From the NCBI RefSeq assembly GCF_965228935.1, contig NZ_OZ245846.1, forward strand, positions 1,302,001 through 1,366,000: 64,000 nucleotides of DNA. Reading direction: 5' to 3'. The position numbers and the translations under genes are program-made. Below, piece by piece: positions 9,164 through 16,811 of the stretch (position 1 is the stretch's first letter; each line of letters starts with the position of its first letter). The stretch is from Ulvibacterium sp965228935. Its GTDB lineage: Bacteria > Bacteroidota > Bacteroidia > Flavobacteriales > Flavobacteriaceae. The notes under the pieces were generated by a model. That model ran no database searches and had not been told where the DNA came from. It worked only from the letters and a program-made list of their open reading frames with translations.

Positions 9164-10027
9164 TTAGGCCACAAAACTTTTTGGAGTCAGTTCGGGCAAT
9201 TCATAGATTTCCTGGGATACTGCTTTGCGCTCTTCTCCGATACCCATTAGATATTCGATAATGGCATTTCTCGTCTTTTTATAGACCGGATTATCATTTA
9301 ATGCAGTTTTATCCCTTGGACGCCCGATGTCGATTTTGAATTCCGGCCCCAAGGTCGCCCTTGGTCCGGGGCGTAATGGAATAATACGGTCTGCCATATA
9401 AATCCCTTCGTCCACATCATTGGTTATAAGCAGGGCGGTACGCTTGTCCTGGCTCCAAATTTTTAAGATTTCGTCCTGAAGATTACCACGTGTGAGGGCG
9501 TCCAAAGCCCCCAAAGGTTCGTCCATAATGATCATCTCCGGGTTCATGGCCAAGGCCCGGGCTACGGCTACACGCTGCCGCATACCTCCGGATAGTTCCT
9601 TAGGCCTTTTGTTGATGGCAGCTGATAGGTTTACCATTTCAACGTAACGGGCTACCCTTTCTTTTCTGAAACTTTTCTTTTCTCTAGGGAATGCTTCCTT
9701 TACGGCCATGGCCACATTTTGCCCAACGTTCAACCAGGGTAATAAGGAATAGTTTTGAAAGATTACTCCACGATCGTGACTTGTGCCCACCACAGGCTTT
9801 CCTTTAAAAAGGACCTCTCCACTGGTTGGTCGTAATAATCCATTGATCAAGTTTACCAATGTGGTCTTGCCACTTCCGGTAAAACCTACAATGGCCACAA
9901 ACTCTCCCTCTTCGATGTTCAGGTTGATATTGGTCAAGACCTCCGTGGCCTGTTTTCCTTCCCCGTATGTTTTATGGATGTTCTTTATTTCCAAATATGC
10001 CATGACGTCTTTTTTAAGCTGTTGCAT
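9164..10027 (-). CDS. nrtC: Nitrate ABC importer ATP-binding protein (NrtC/NrtD-like)
   Basis: 287 residues from the first ATG. Walker A is GFTGSGKTT (48-56), the signature is LSGGMRQRVAVARA, Walker B is IIMDEPLGALD and the H-loop is ITNDVDEG, where the usual TH is TN. The family-like sequence starts at MAYLEIKNIHKTYG, eight codons in, so translation may begin at 10003 instead. The longer start overlaps the permease gene by 14 bp. It is predicted to power nitrate or nitrite uptake together with the NrtD-like ATPase encoded next. The asparagine at the H-loop histidine suggests one ATPase site of the heterodimer could be degenerate. That is an inference from one residue. Confidence 0.88.
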   Translation of the reverse strand: MQQLKKDVMAYLEIKNIHKTYGEGKQATEVLTNINLNIEEGEFVAIVGFTGSGKTTLVNLINGLLRPTSGEVLFKGKPVVGTSHDRGVIFQNYSLLPWLNVGQNVAMAVKEAFPREKKSFRKERVARYVEMVNLSAAINKRPKELSGGMRQRVAVARALAMNPEMIIMDEPLGALDALTRGNLQDEILKIWSQDKRTALLITNDVDEGIYMADRIIPLRPGPRATLGPEFKIDIGRPRDKTALNDNPVYKKTRNAIIEYLMGIGEERKAVSQEIYELPELTPKSFVA

Positions 10028-11120
10028 TTTTATTAAAGGACACCATGTTTTGAATGGTCAACATGATACGGTCCAGTAGGAAACCAATGATTCCGATAAC
10101 GAACATGGCCACAATGATCTTGGAGTTGGAATCGTTGGCTCCGTTCTGGAACTCTTCCCAAACGAAAGACCCCAAACCCGGGCTTTGTGCCAAAAGCTCG
10201 ATCGCGATTAGGACCATCCATGCGACGGAAAGCGTAATCCGTAATCCGGTAAAAATCAAGGGTAATGAGGAAGGTAGAATCACTTTGAATACCTTCTGTA
10301 GAGGCCCTAACTTTAACACCTTGGCCACATTGATGTAATCTTTGTCCACGGATGAAACCCCCATGGCGGTATTGACCAAGGTTGCCCACATGGCACATAG
10401 CCCTACGCTAATAAATGATATGATAAAGGCACTATCCGAATTGGAATCCTTTGTCATTGTTTTTACGATCATGAATACCAAGAGCAACCAAACTACTGGG
10501 GAAACGGGCTTGAATACCTGGATTAACCAATTGAAGGAATCGCGCAGGGTTTCACTCAGTCCGATTACAATTCCTATCGGTACCGCAATCAGGAAGGCCA
10601 ATATGAATCCGGCAAAAACAGTTTTTAAGCTGGTAAAAATCTGATCTACGAAGGAAGGTCGACCTGTGTAGGTGATGGGATCCTTTCCTTCAGCAATACG
10701 TTTTTCATTTAAGGCAGCGGTCTTCTCTTCAAAAGCCAATTTATCGGCACTAATTACCCTGTGGTCCGCAATTAGGGTATTGAAGGATTCCCAAACCTGC
10801 GTGGGCGAAGGCAATGTGTTGGGTTGACAACTAATGTCACCCGATACGATGCACGCTTGCATGGCGTCTGCAGCTTCTTGCCCTTGATCGGTCAAGGCCT
10901 TTTGTATTTTATAATCCGCTTCAATATTGTACAGTGCCTTGGCTCCCATATGCCAAAGCCCAACGAAAAGTAAGATGGACATCATGGGTACAACCACCTT
11001 CCTCAGTATTGTTCGAAGATCGAACTTGGGGGTTCTTAGCTTGAATTTGGCCAATGCGGCCTTAACGGCACTACCCAGCTTCAATTCCTGCGTTTTGTTT
11101 ACGATTACACTTTGCTTCAT
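10014..11120 (-). CDS. nrtB: Nitrate ABC importer permease (NrtB-like)
   Basis: 368 residues with one N-terminal membrane helix (about 45-65) and a five- or six-helix binding-protein-dependent permease core (about 165-360). The core contains the EAA-type coupling loop in VLKLGPLQKVFKVILPSS. Between the first helix and the core is an unusually long hydrophilic region of about 100 residues (about 70-160) containing two cysteines, which is longer than in typical NrtB proteins near 280 residues. It is predicted to be the inner-membrane channel of the nitrate importer. It lies between the binding-protein gene (24 bp gap) and the ATPase gene (overlap), in one operon. Confidence 0.88.
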   Translation of the reverse strand: MKQSVIVNKTQELKLGSAVKAALAKFKLRTPKFDLRTILRKVVVPMMSILLFVGLWHMGAKALYNIEADYKIQKALTDQGQEAADAMQACIVSGDISCQPNTLPSPTQVWESFNTLIADHRVISADKLAFEEKTAALNEKRIAEGKDPITYTGRPSFVDQIFTSLKTVFAGFILAFLIAVPIGIVIGLSETLRDSFNWLIQVFKPVSPVVWLLLVFMIVKTMTKDSNSDSAFIISFISVGLCAMWATLVNTAMGVSSVDKDYINVAKVLKLGPLQKVFKVILPSSLPLIFTGLRITLSVAWMVLIAIELLAQSPGLGSFVWEEFQNGANDSNSKIIVAMFVIGIIGFLLDRIMLTIQNMVSFNKNATA

Positions 11121-11144
11121 AATTGTAATTTTACCGTGGGTGTC

Positions 11145-12530
11145 TTATAAGGAGGGCTCCTCTTTATTTCCGATCTTGAAGCTGTTGATATAGCCTATGG
11201 GATCCTTGGCATCATAGGTGTTATCATCAATAAAATCTGAAGTGGCAGGCTTATATCCATCCGTAACCGGAATGTCAGAGGCTGGAATACGTCCTTCCGC
11301 TACCAATAGGTCGGCGGCCTTTTTCCAGATATCAGGTCGATATATGTCTTTAATCGTCTCTTCGTACCATGCTGCCGGTTTTGGTTCGGGAATCTGCCCC
11401 CATCTCCGCATTTGGGTCAAGAACCAGATTCCATCGGAATAGAAGGGATAGGTAGCGTTATATTTGTAAAATACATTGAAATCGGGCATGGAACGTTTAT
11501 CGCCTTTTTCAAATTCAAAGGTTCCTGTCATGGAATTCGCCAGGACAACCTCATCGGCACCTACGTATTGGGGCATGGAAAGGATTTTCACGGCTTCGGC
11601 CCGATTGCTGGGTTCATCCAACCATTTTCCAGCACGAATCAAGGCTTTGGTCACGGCAATAGCCGTATTTGGATTCTGCTCCACAAACTTTTTGGTCATT
11701 ACAAATACCTTCTCCGGGTTGTTTTTCCAGATGTCGTAGTTTGTGGTTACCGGCACGCCAATACCTTTAAATACGGCCTGTTGATTCCAAGGCTCTCCTA
11801 CGCAGTAACCATAAATAGTCCCAGCTTCCAAAGTAGCGGGCATTTGCGGCGGCGGGGTAACGGATAGCAATACCTCGGCGTCGATTTGTCCTTGTACGTT
11901 ATCGGCAGTATACATTCCGGGGTGTATGCCCGCAGCGGCCAACCAATAACGGATTTCGTAATTATGCGTGGATACGGGGAATACCATTCCCATTTTAAAG
12001 GGTTTCCCACTGTTCTTGTATTCTGAAATCACAGACTTCAACGCATCGGCCTTAATGGGATGTAAAGGTTTGCCGTCCGCGCCCGTGGGAACATTGGGTT
12101 TCATTTTAGACCATACGTCATTGGACACAGTGATTCCATTGCCGTTAAGATCCATAGAAAAAGGGGTAACCAATTCCGCTTGCCTACCAAATCCGGCACC
12201 CGCAGCGATGGGTTGCCCGGCCAGCATATGGGATCCGTCCAATTGACCATCGATTACACGATCCAAAACATTTTTCCAGTTTGACTGCGCCTCTACGGAC
12301 ACAAAAAGGCCTTCATCCTCAAAGAAGCCTTTTTCCTTGGCAATGGCCAAAGGCGCCATGTCTGTCAGTTTAATGAATCCAAAGGTCAATTGAGGCTTCT
12401 CTATCTCTAGGGAACCACTGGGTATTTTGGCCTCGGCCGTTTCTTTCGTTTTTTTCTCGGCCTTTCCACTGCAGCCCATTGCAGCGAGCAAAAGAACTAA
12501 GCCAAGGATTTTTGTTACAATTGATTTCAT
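11145..12530 (-). CDS. nrtA: Nitrate-binding lipoprotein (NrtA-like)
   Basis: 461 residues with a lipoprotein signal peptide ending AAMGC, so C20 is the probable lipid-modified residue. The mature part matches the NrtA/CmpA class: FGFIKLTDMAPLAIAKEKG, then DGSHMLAGQPIAA, then YGYCVGEPWNQQA. It is predicted to bind nitrate, or nitrite, in the periplasm while anchored to the inner membrane and deliver it to the permease. It is the first gene of the importer operon. Its upstream region contains a TATGTTTG promoter element and a palindromic TACGTA pair. Related proteins bind bicarbonate or sulfonates, but the nitrate context makes nitrate the best guess. Confidence 0.9.
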   Translation of the reverse strand: MKSIVTKILGLVLLLAAMGCSGKAEKKTKETAEAKIPSGSLEIEKPQLTFGFIKLTDMAPLAIAKEKGFFEDEGLFVSVEAQSNWKNVLDRVIDGQLDGSHMLAGQPIAAGAGFGRQAELVTPFSMDLNGNGITVSNDVWSKMKPNVPTGADGKPLHPIKADALKSVISEYKNSGKPFKMGMVFPVSTHNYEIRYWLAAAGIHPGMYTADNVQGQIDAEVLLSVTPPPQMPATLEAGTIYGYCVGEPWNQQAVFKGIGVPVTTNYDIWKNNPEKVFVMTKKFVEQNPNTAIAVTKALIRAGKWLDEPSNRAEAVKILSMPQYVGADEVVLANSMTGTFEFEKGDKRSMPDFNVFYKYNATYPFYSDGIWFLTQMRRWGQIPEPKPAAWYEETIKDIYRPDIWKKAADLLVAEGRIPASDIPVTDGYKPATSDFIDDNTYDAKDPIGYINSFKIGNKEEPSL

Positions 12531-12566
12531 AATATGTATGTTTTAATGGGTTACTTATTATCACAA

Positions 12567-12574
12567 CAAACATA
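12567..12574 (-). promoter_or_regulatory. Bacteroidota-type -7 promoter element of nrtA
   Basis: Read on the minus strand this is TATGTTTG, an exact match to the Bacteroidota TAnnTTTG -7 consensus. It would start transcription near 12560 and give a leader of about 30 nt before nrtA. The TACGTA pair ends 10 bp upstream, so it would overlap the -33 region, as expected for an activator contacting RNA polymerase. Confidence 0.5.
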
Positions 12575-12584
12575 CAGTATTATT

Positions 12585-12631
12585 TACGTATTAATACGTA
12601 GTATTTAATAAAAAATACCTCGAACTACGTA
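12585..12631. promoter_or_regulatory. TACGTA element cluster upstream of nrtA
   Basis: Two TACGTA copies at 12585-12590 and 12595-12600 are separated by TTAA, making a perfect 16-bp palindrome. A third copy lies at 12626-12631. The surrounding 256-bp gap between nrtA and the methyltransferase gene is AT-rich. Apart from these sites and the -7 element, no convincing gene is visible in it. Confidence 0.55.
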
Positions 12632-12786
12632 TTTTTATGTGGATGGAAATTCCTCGAATCTAAAAATTGAAAGATGTCAAAAAAAGGACTTGAATATTAA
12701 TGAATATGAAATCGGAAAGGTTTTGGAACTGACAGGAAACGGATACTAAGACTCGGATATACGTATAATTATATATACCATGACGC

Positions 12787-13563
12787 TTAAATACGGGAGT
12801 GCAAAACACGGTGTACTTCGTCCTCAAAGAAGAAAGGGTGCTCTAAAACAACACTGCCTACCACAATGATGCCCGGTTTTGAAATATCTATATTTTGAAA
12901 CATGGTCTCAACGTTGCCCAATGTCCCGATGAGGCAACTTTCGTTCTCCAATGTTCCATTTTGAATGAGTGCAACAGGGGTGGATTCTCCCCTATATCTT
13001 GTGATTTCACGGGCTATTTCGACAAATTTACGAACCCCCATTAAAATCACCATCGTAGCGGACGATTGGGAGGCCAATATCAGATCCTCCGAAAAGGAAC
13101 CGTCCCTTTTGGTGGCCGTCATTACCCAGAAACTGCTGGCCGCAACTCTTTTGGTCAATGGAATACCTTGGCCCGAAGGCACGGAAATAGCACTTGATAC
13201 GCCAGGGACTACCTCAACGGGAATGCCAAAAGATTCCACATGTGCAATTTCCTCCGAAGCTCTCCCGAAAACAAAAGGATCGCCACCCTTTAAACGTACC
13301 ACATGTCCATAGGCAAAAGCATACTCAACCAGAAGCCTGTTGATTTCCTCCTGTTTGGCATAGTGTTTCCCGTAACGTTTCCCTACGTATACTTTTGGAA
13401 TATCGTCACTAATACCATATAATAAATCAATGTTGACCAAAGCATCATATAGAATGGCATTGGCACTTTGCAATACCCTTGAACCTCTAATAGTTATAAG
13501 GTCTTTAGCCCCTGGCCCGGCCCCGACCAAGGTGACTTTTGGAGAATTTTGTGATTGTATCAT
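12787..13563 (-). CDS. cobA: Uroporphyrinogen-III C-methyltransferase (SUMT)
   Basis: 258 residues covering the whole tetrapyrrole methylase fold. VTLVGAGPGAKDLITIRG is the N-terminal glycine loop, and VVRLKGGDPFVFGRASEE with VVPGVSSA are the family's central motifs. The enzyme transfers two methyl groups from S-adenosylmethionine to uroporphyrinogen III to give precorrin-2, the first committed step to siroheme. Siroheme is the cofactor of NirB, whose gene is divergent 125 bp away, so supply of the cofactor matches the context. It is a single-domain SUMT; the oxidase/ferrochelatase part found in CysG must lie elsewhere. Confidence 0.93.
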   Translation of the reverse strand: MIQSQNSPKVTLVGAGPGAKDLITIRGSRVLQSANAILYDALVNIDLLYGISDDIPKVYVGKRYGKHYAKQEEINRLLVEYAFAYGHVVRLKGGDPFVFGRASEEIAHVESFGIPVEVVPGVSSAISVPSGQGIPLTKRVAASSFWVMTATKRDGSFSEDLILASQSSATMVILMGVRKFVEIAREITRYRGESTPVALIQNGTLENESCLIGTLGNVETMFQNIDISKPGIIVVGSVVLEHPFFFEDEVHRVLHSRI

Positions 13564-13606
13564 TCCGATTATTTATGGATGGCTTTTACCATTTTTGCAA
13601 CGAAAC

Positions 13607-13655
13607 TACGTAATTATTTAGATATATTCACTTATTAAATACGTAAAAATACGTA
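13607..13655. promoter_or_regulatory. TACGTA elements in the cobA-nirB divergent promoter
   Basis: Three TACGTA copies lie in the 125-bp divergent gap: one at 13607-13612, 44 bp from the cobA start, and a pair at 13640-13645 and 13650-13655, ending 33 bp before nirB. The pair has the same TACGTA-N4-TACGTA layout as the nasA and nrtA sites. One regulator could therefore control both directions. Confidence 0.55.
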
Positions 13656-13688
13656 ATATTGTTGTGGAAATAATCAAAGCATGGCACT

Positions 13689-16190
13689 ATGAAAACTGTT
13701 ATTGTCATCGGAAACGGAATGGTGGGTTATAAATTTTGTGAAAAATTCGTAGCTCGGAAAACAAGCAAAGAGTTTAGATTACTTGTCTTTGGCGAAGAGC
13801 CGAGAGTAGCTTATGATAGGGTACACCTGAGCGAATATTTTGAGGATGGCGACGAAGAAAAACTAACTCTGGCACCACGGCAATGGTATAAGGAACAAGG
13901 TATTGAGCTCTTTACCAATGAGCGCATAACGGATATTGAAAGGAAAAACAAAATGGTAACCACCTTGAGCGGAAGGGCTTTTTCGTATGACTTTCTGGTA
14001 TTGGCCACCGGCTCTGCACCTTTTGTACCCCCCATTGAAGGAATGGATAAAAAAGGGATATTCGTGTACCGTACCATAGAGGATTTAGAGCATACCATGA
14101 GCTATGCTTCCAATATCAGGAAGGGTAGGGCGGCTGTTCTGGGAGGAGGACTTCTAGGGCTCGAAGCGGCAAAAGCAGTAAAGGATATGGGGCTTGAACC
14201 TCATGTGGTGGAGTTTGCCCCAAGATTGATGCCGCGTCAATTGGATGCTGATGGCAGTGCGGCTTTGGAACGTAAAATGAAAGAATTGGGCATTTCCGTC
14301 CACCTTAACAAGGCAACACAACAAATTCTGGGTAATGGAAGTATTCAAGGTATGGAGTTTTCGGAGGGAGAAACCCTTCGTGTTGATATGCTGATTATTT
14401 CTGCCGGTATCCGTCCCAGGGACGAACTGGCCAAATCCTGTAATCTTGAAATTGGTGTCCGCGGTGGGGTTGTTGTGGATCGTACTATGCGTACCTCGGA
14501 TTCCGATATTTTTGCGATTGGAGAAGTGGCCCTCTACAAGCAAATGATTTACGGACTCGTTGCACCGGGCTATGAAATGGCACAGGTAGCCGTAGATCAG
14601 ATTTTGGGTGGTGAGACCATAATGGCCGAAAGCGTTGATATGTCCACTAAACTGAAACTCATTGGTGTAGACGTTGCGAGTTTTGGCAACCCTTTTACTA
14701 CGGAAGAAGAAGCCCATGCCATTGTCTTTGAAAACAAACTTCAAGGACTTTATAAACGAATCAATATTTCCAAGGATGGGAAGAAGCTGCTTGGAGGAAT
14801 TCTAGTAGGCGATGCTTCGGACTATAATATGTTATTACAATTACAACAGAATGAAATGCCATTGCCCGCTAATCCCGAGGATTTGATTTTGGGTGCCCGC
14901 AATGGGGAAGAATCCGCCATGGGAAATGTTCTTGATTTACCTGACAAAGCGGTGGTCTGCTCCTGTGAATCGGTGACCAAAGGAGATATTTGTTGTGCCG
15001 TTACCGAAGAAGGCCTTGAGAGCGTAAAAGGCATTGCCAAGACCACCAAGGCCACTACGGGTTGTGGTGGATGTAAGCCGATGGTGACGGATTTGGTCAC
15101 CGAGAGCCTGAAATCTTTGGGCAAGACCGTAAAAGTACGGATCTGTGAACACTTCAATTATTCAAGACAAGAGCTATACGATATCGTTAAACTTCGTAAT
15201 ATCCAGGATTATGACGAGCTGCTCGATACCGTTGGGCAAGGAGATGGTTGCGAAGTCTGTAAGCCCGCCGTTGCCGCCATCTTTGGCAGTGTGTACAACG
15301 AAACGGCAAACAGACAGGAGACCATTCAAGATTCCAACGACCGGTACTTGGCGAACATTCAACGTAATGGGACATACTCCGTGGTGCCCAGGGTTGCGGG
15401 AGGTGAAATTAGCCCAAAACAATTGATGGCCCTTGGGCGTATTGGAATGAAATATGACTTGTACACCAAAATTACGGGAGGACAACGCATCGATATGTTC
15501 GGGGCACAATTGCACGAGCTCCCCCTGATTTGGGAGGAACTTATCAAGGAAGGGTTTGAAAGTGGTCATGCCTATGGAAAAGCTTTACGGACGGTAAAAA
15601 GTTGTGTAGGCTCCACCTGGTGTAGATACGGAATGGACGAAAGTGTGAGTTTTGCCATTGAAATAGAAAACAGGTATAAAGGTATTCGCTCTCCCCATAA
15701 AATGAAAGGAGGTGTTTCCGGGTGTATTCGCGAATGCGCAGAGGCACGATGCAAAGATTTTGGTTTTATTGCCGTGGAAGGCGGATGGAATGTCTATGTC
15801 TGTGGAAATGGCGGTGCCAATCCCAAGCATGCGGAGCTTTTGGCTGAAAAAGTAGATAAGGAAACAGCAGTAAAATATGTTGATCGTTTCTTGATGTACT
15901 ACATCAAAACGGCTCCGCCCCTTACTAGAACGGCAGCCTGGTTGGAAAAATTGGAAGGTGGCATCACCTATTTGAAAAATGTGGTGATACATGACGCACT
16001 AGGTATCGCGGAGGAACTTGATCTTGAAATGCAACGATATGCCGACACCTACAAATGTGAATGGAAAGAGGCTGTGGAAACCCCTGAAATACGGTCGCGC
16101 TATACACATTTTGTAAACTCTGACGAGCAGGACAGCAATATTGAATTTGTACCTATGCGAGGGCAAAAAATGCCCAAGGCCTGGACATAA
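13689..16190 (+). CDS. nirB: Assimilatory nitrite reductase [NAD(P)H], large subunit
   Basis: 833 residues. Residues 1-400 form an FAD/NAD(P)H oxidoreductase (dinucleotide folds at VIGNGMVGY, about 6, and LGGGLLGLE, about 151). A BFD-type [2Fe-2S] domain at 422-468 has C424, C426, C459 and C462. A second, degenerate copy at 484-532 has C-x-H instead of the first C-x-C, with C521 and C524. Residues 560-800 form the nitrite/sulfite reductase siroheme domain with [4Fe-4S]-siroheme ligands C639, C645, C679 and C683. The enzyme reduces nitrite to ammonium with six electrons in the cytoplasm. It leads a plus-strand operon with nirD, a small ORF and the sensor kinase. A TACGTA pair lies just upstream. 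Confidence 0.96.
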   Translation: MKTVIVIGNGMVGYKFCEKFVARKTSKEFRLLVFGEEPRVAYDRVHLSEYFEDGDEEKLTLAPRQWYKEQGIELFTNERITDIERKNKMVTTLSGRAFSYDFLVLATGSAPFVPPIEGMDKKGIFVYRTIEDLEHTMSYASNIRKGRAAVLGGGLLGLEAAKAVKDMGLEPHVVEFAPRLMPRQLDADGSAALERKMKELGISVHLNKATQQILGNGSIQGMEFSEGETLRVDMLIISAGIRPRDELAKSCNLEIGVRGGVVVDRTMRTSDSDIFAIGEVALYKQMIYGLVAPGYEMAQVAVDQILGGETIMAESVDMSTKLKLIGVDVASFGNPFTTEEEAHAIVFENKLQGLYKRINISKDGKKLLGGILVGDASDYNMLLQLQQNEMPLPANPEDLILGARNGEESAMGNVLDLPDKAVVCSCESVTKGDICCAVTEEGLESVKGIAKTTKATTGCGGCKPMVTDLVTESLKSLGKTVKVRICEHFNYSRQELYDIVKLRNIQDYDELLDTVGQGDGCEVCKPAVAAIFGSVYNETANRQETIQDSNDRYLANIQRNGTYSVVPRVAGGEISPKQLMALGRIGMKYDLYTKITGGQRIDMFGAQLHELPLIWEELIKEGFESGHAYGKALRTVKSCVGSTWCRYGMDESVSFAIEIENRYKGIRSPHKMKGGVSGCIRECAEARCKDFGFIAVEGGWNVYVCGNGGANPKHAELLAEKVDKETAVKYVDRFLMYYIKTAPPLTRTAAWLEKLEGGITYLKNVVIHDALGIAEELDLEMQRYADTYKCEWKEAVETPEIRSRYTHFVNSDEQDSNIEFVPMRGQKMPKAWT

Positions 16191-16266
16191 TTTTCAAGTA
16201 AGACACTAGAACCCTTCATTTTAGGATATAGGAATTGTATTCAAAAGTGAGCATAAAAACTGAATA

Positions 16267-16644
16267 ATGATATCAGAACTGAATACCTATCAAGCAACTA
16301 AGAAAGAAAAAGTGACGGTTTGGTTCAAGGCCGCTGAAATTTCCAAATTCCCGAAAAATGGAGGGGCTTGTGTAAAATATAAGGATAAGCAGATTGCGGT
16401 ATTTAATTTTACCCGAAAAGGAGAATGGTACGCTTGTCAAAATTTATGTCCCCATAAAATGGAAATGGTCTTGTCTAGAGGGATGATCGGCGGGGAGGGT
16501 GAGCATCCAAAGGTAGCTTGCCCTCTACATAAAAATACCTTTTCGTTGAAAACCGGTGAAAATCTCAATGGTAGTTTGGACGCTATCGCAACCTATCCCA
16601 TAAGAATTGAGAACAACTTTGTGTATATTGGCTTTTCGGAATGA
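16267..16644 (+). CDS. nirD: Nitrite reductase small subunit, Rieske type
   Basis: 125 residues forming a single Rieske-like domain. Unlike the E. coli NirD, the cluster ligands are present: C61-P-H63 and C85-P-L-H88, so a [2Fe-2S] cluster is expected. It should be the small partner of NirB in nitrite reduction to ammonium. The gene follows nirB after 76 bp and overlaps the next small ORF by four bases (ATGA). Confidence 0.93.
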   Translation: MISELNTYQATKKEKVTVWFKAAEISKFPKNGGACVKYKDKQIAVFNFTRKGEWYACQNLCPHKMEMVLSRGMIGGEGEHPKVACPLHKNTFSLKTGENLNGSLDAIATYPIRIENNFVYIGFSE

Positions 16645-16805
16645 TTCTTAAGGCACTCATAGGTGACAAAGCCTATCATCTTTTTGATGAAGCCAATAGA
16701 AATGACTCCCATGGAGAAATATACGAAGAGCGATTCTATCCCATGGAATTACGCTATGCCATCAGGATGACGGAGACCTTTAATGAATTTGCCTCCGCAC
16801 AATAA
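16641..16805 (+). CDS. Small ORF (54 aa) coupled between nirD and the sensor kinase
   Basis: The reading frame begins with an ATGA overlap on the nirD stop and ends 6 bp before the kinase start codon. That is the spacing of a translationally coupled operon gene. The product begins MILKALIGDKAYHLFDEANR and ends FNEFASAQ. It is acidic, with no membrane helix, signal or metal-binding pattern visible, and I recognise no family. The tight fit on both sides is the main evidence that it is real. The alternative is a chance frame in an untranslated spacer. Confidence 0.5.
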   Translation: MILKALIGDKAYHLFDEANRNDSHGEIYEERFYPMELRYAIRMTETFNEFASAQ

Positions 16806-16811
16806 TTAGTT

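Noticed and set aside
12639..12749. GTG-started 36-codon frame in the cobA-nrtA gap
   Set aside because: It reads somewhat protein-like (e.g. LNINEYEIGKVLELTGNGY) but has no good start or neighbour support and lies in the promoter region; could be chance or a tiny remnant.
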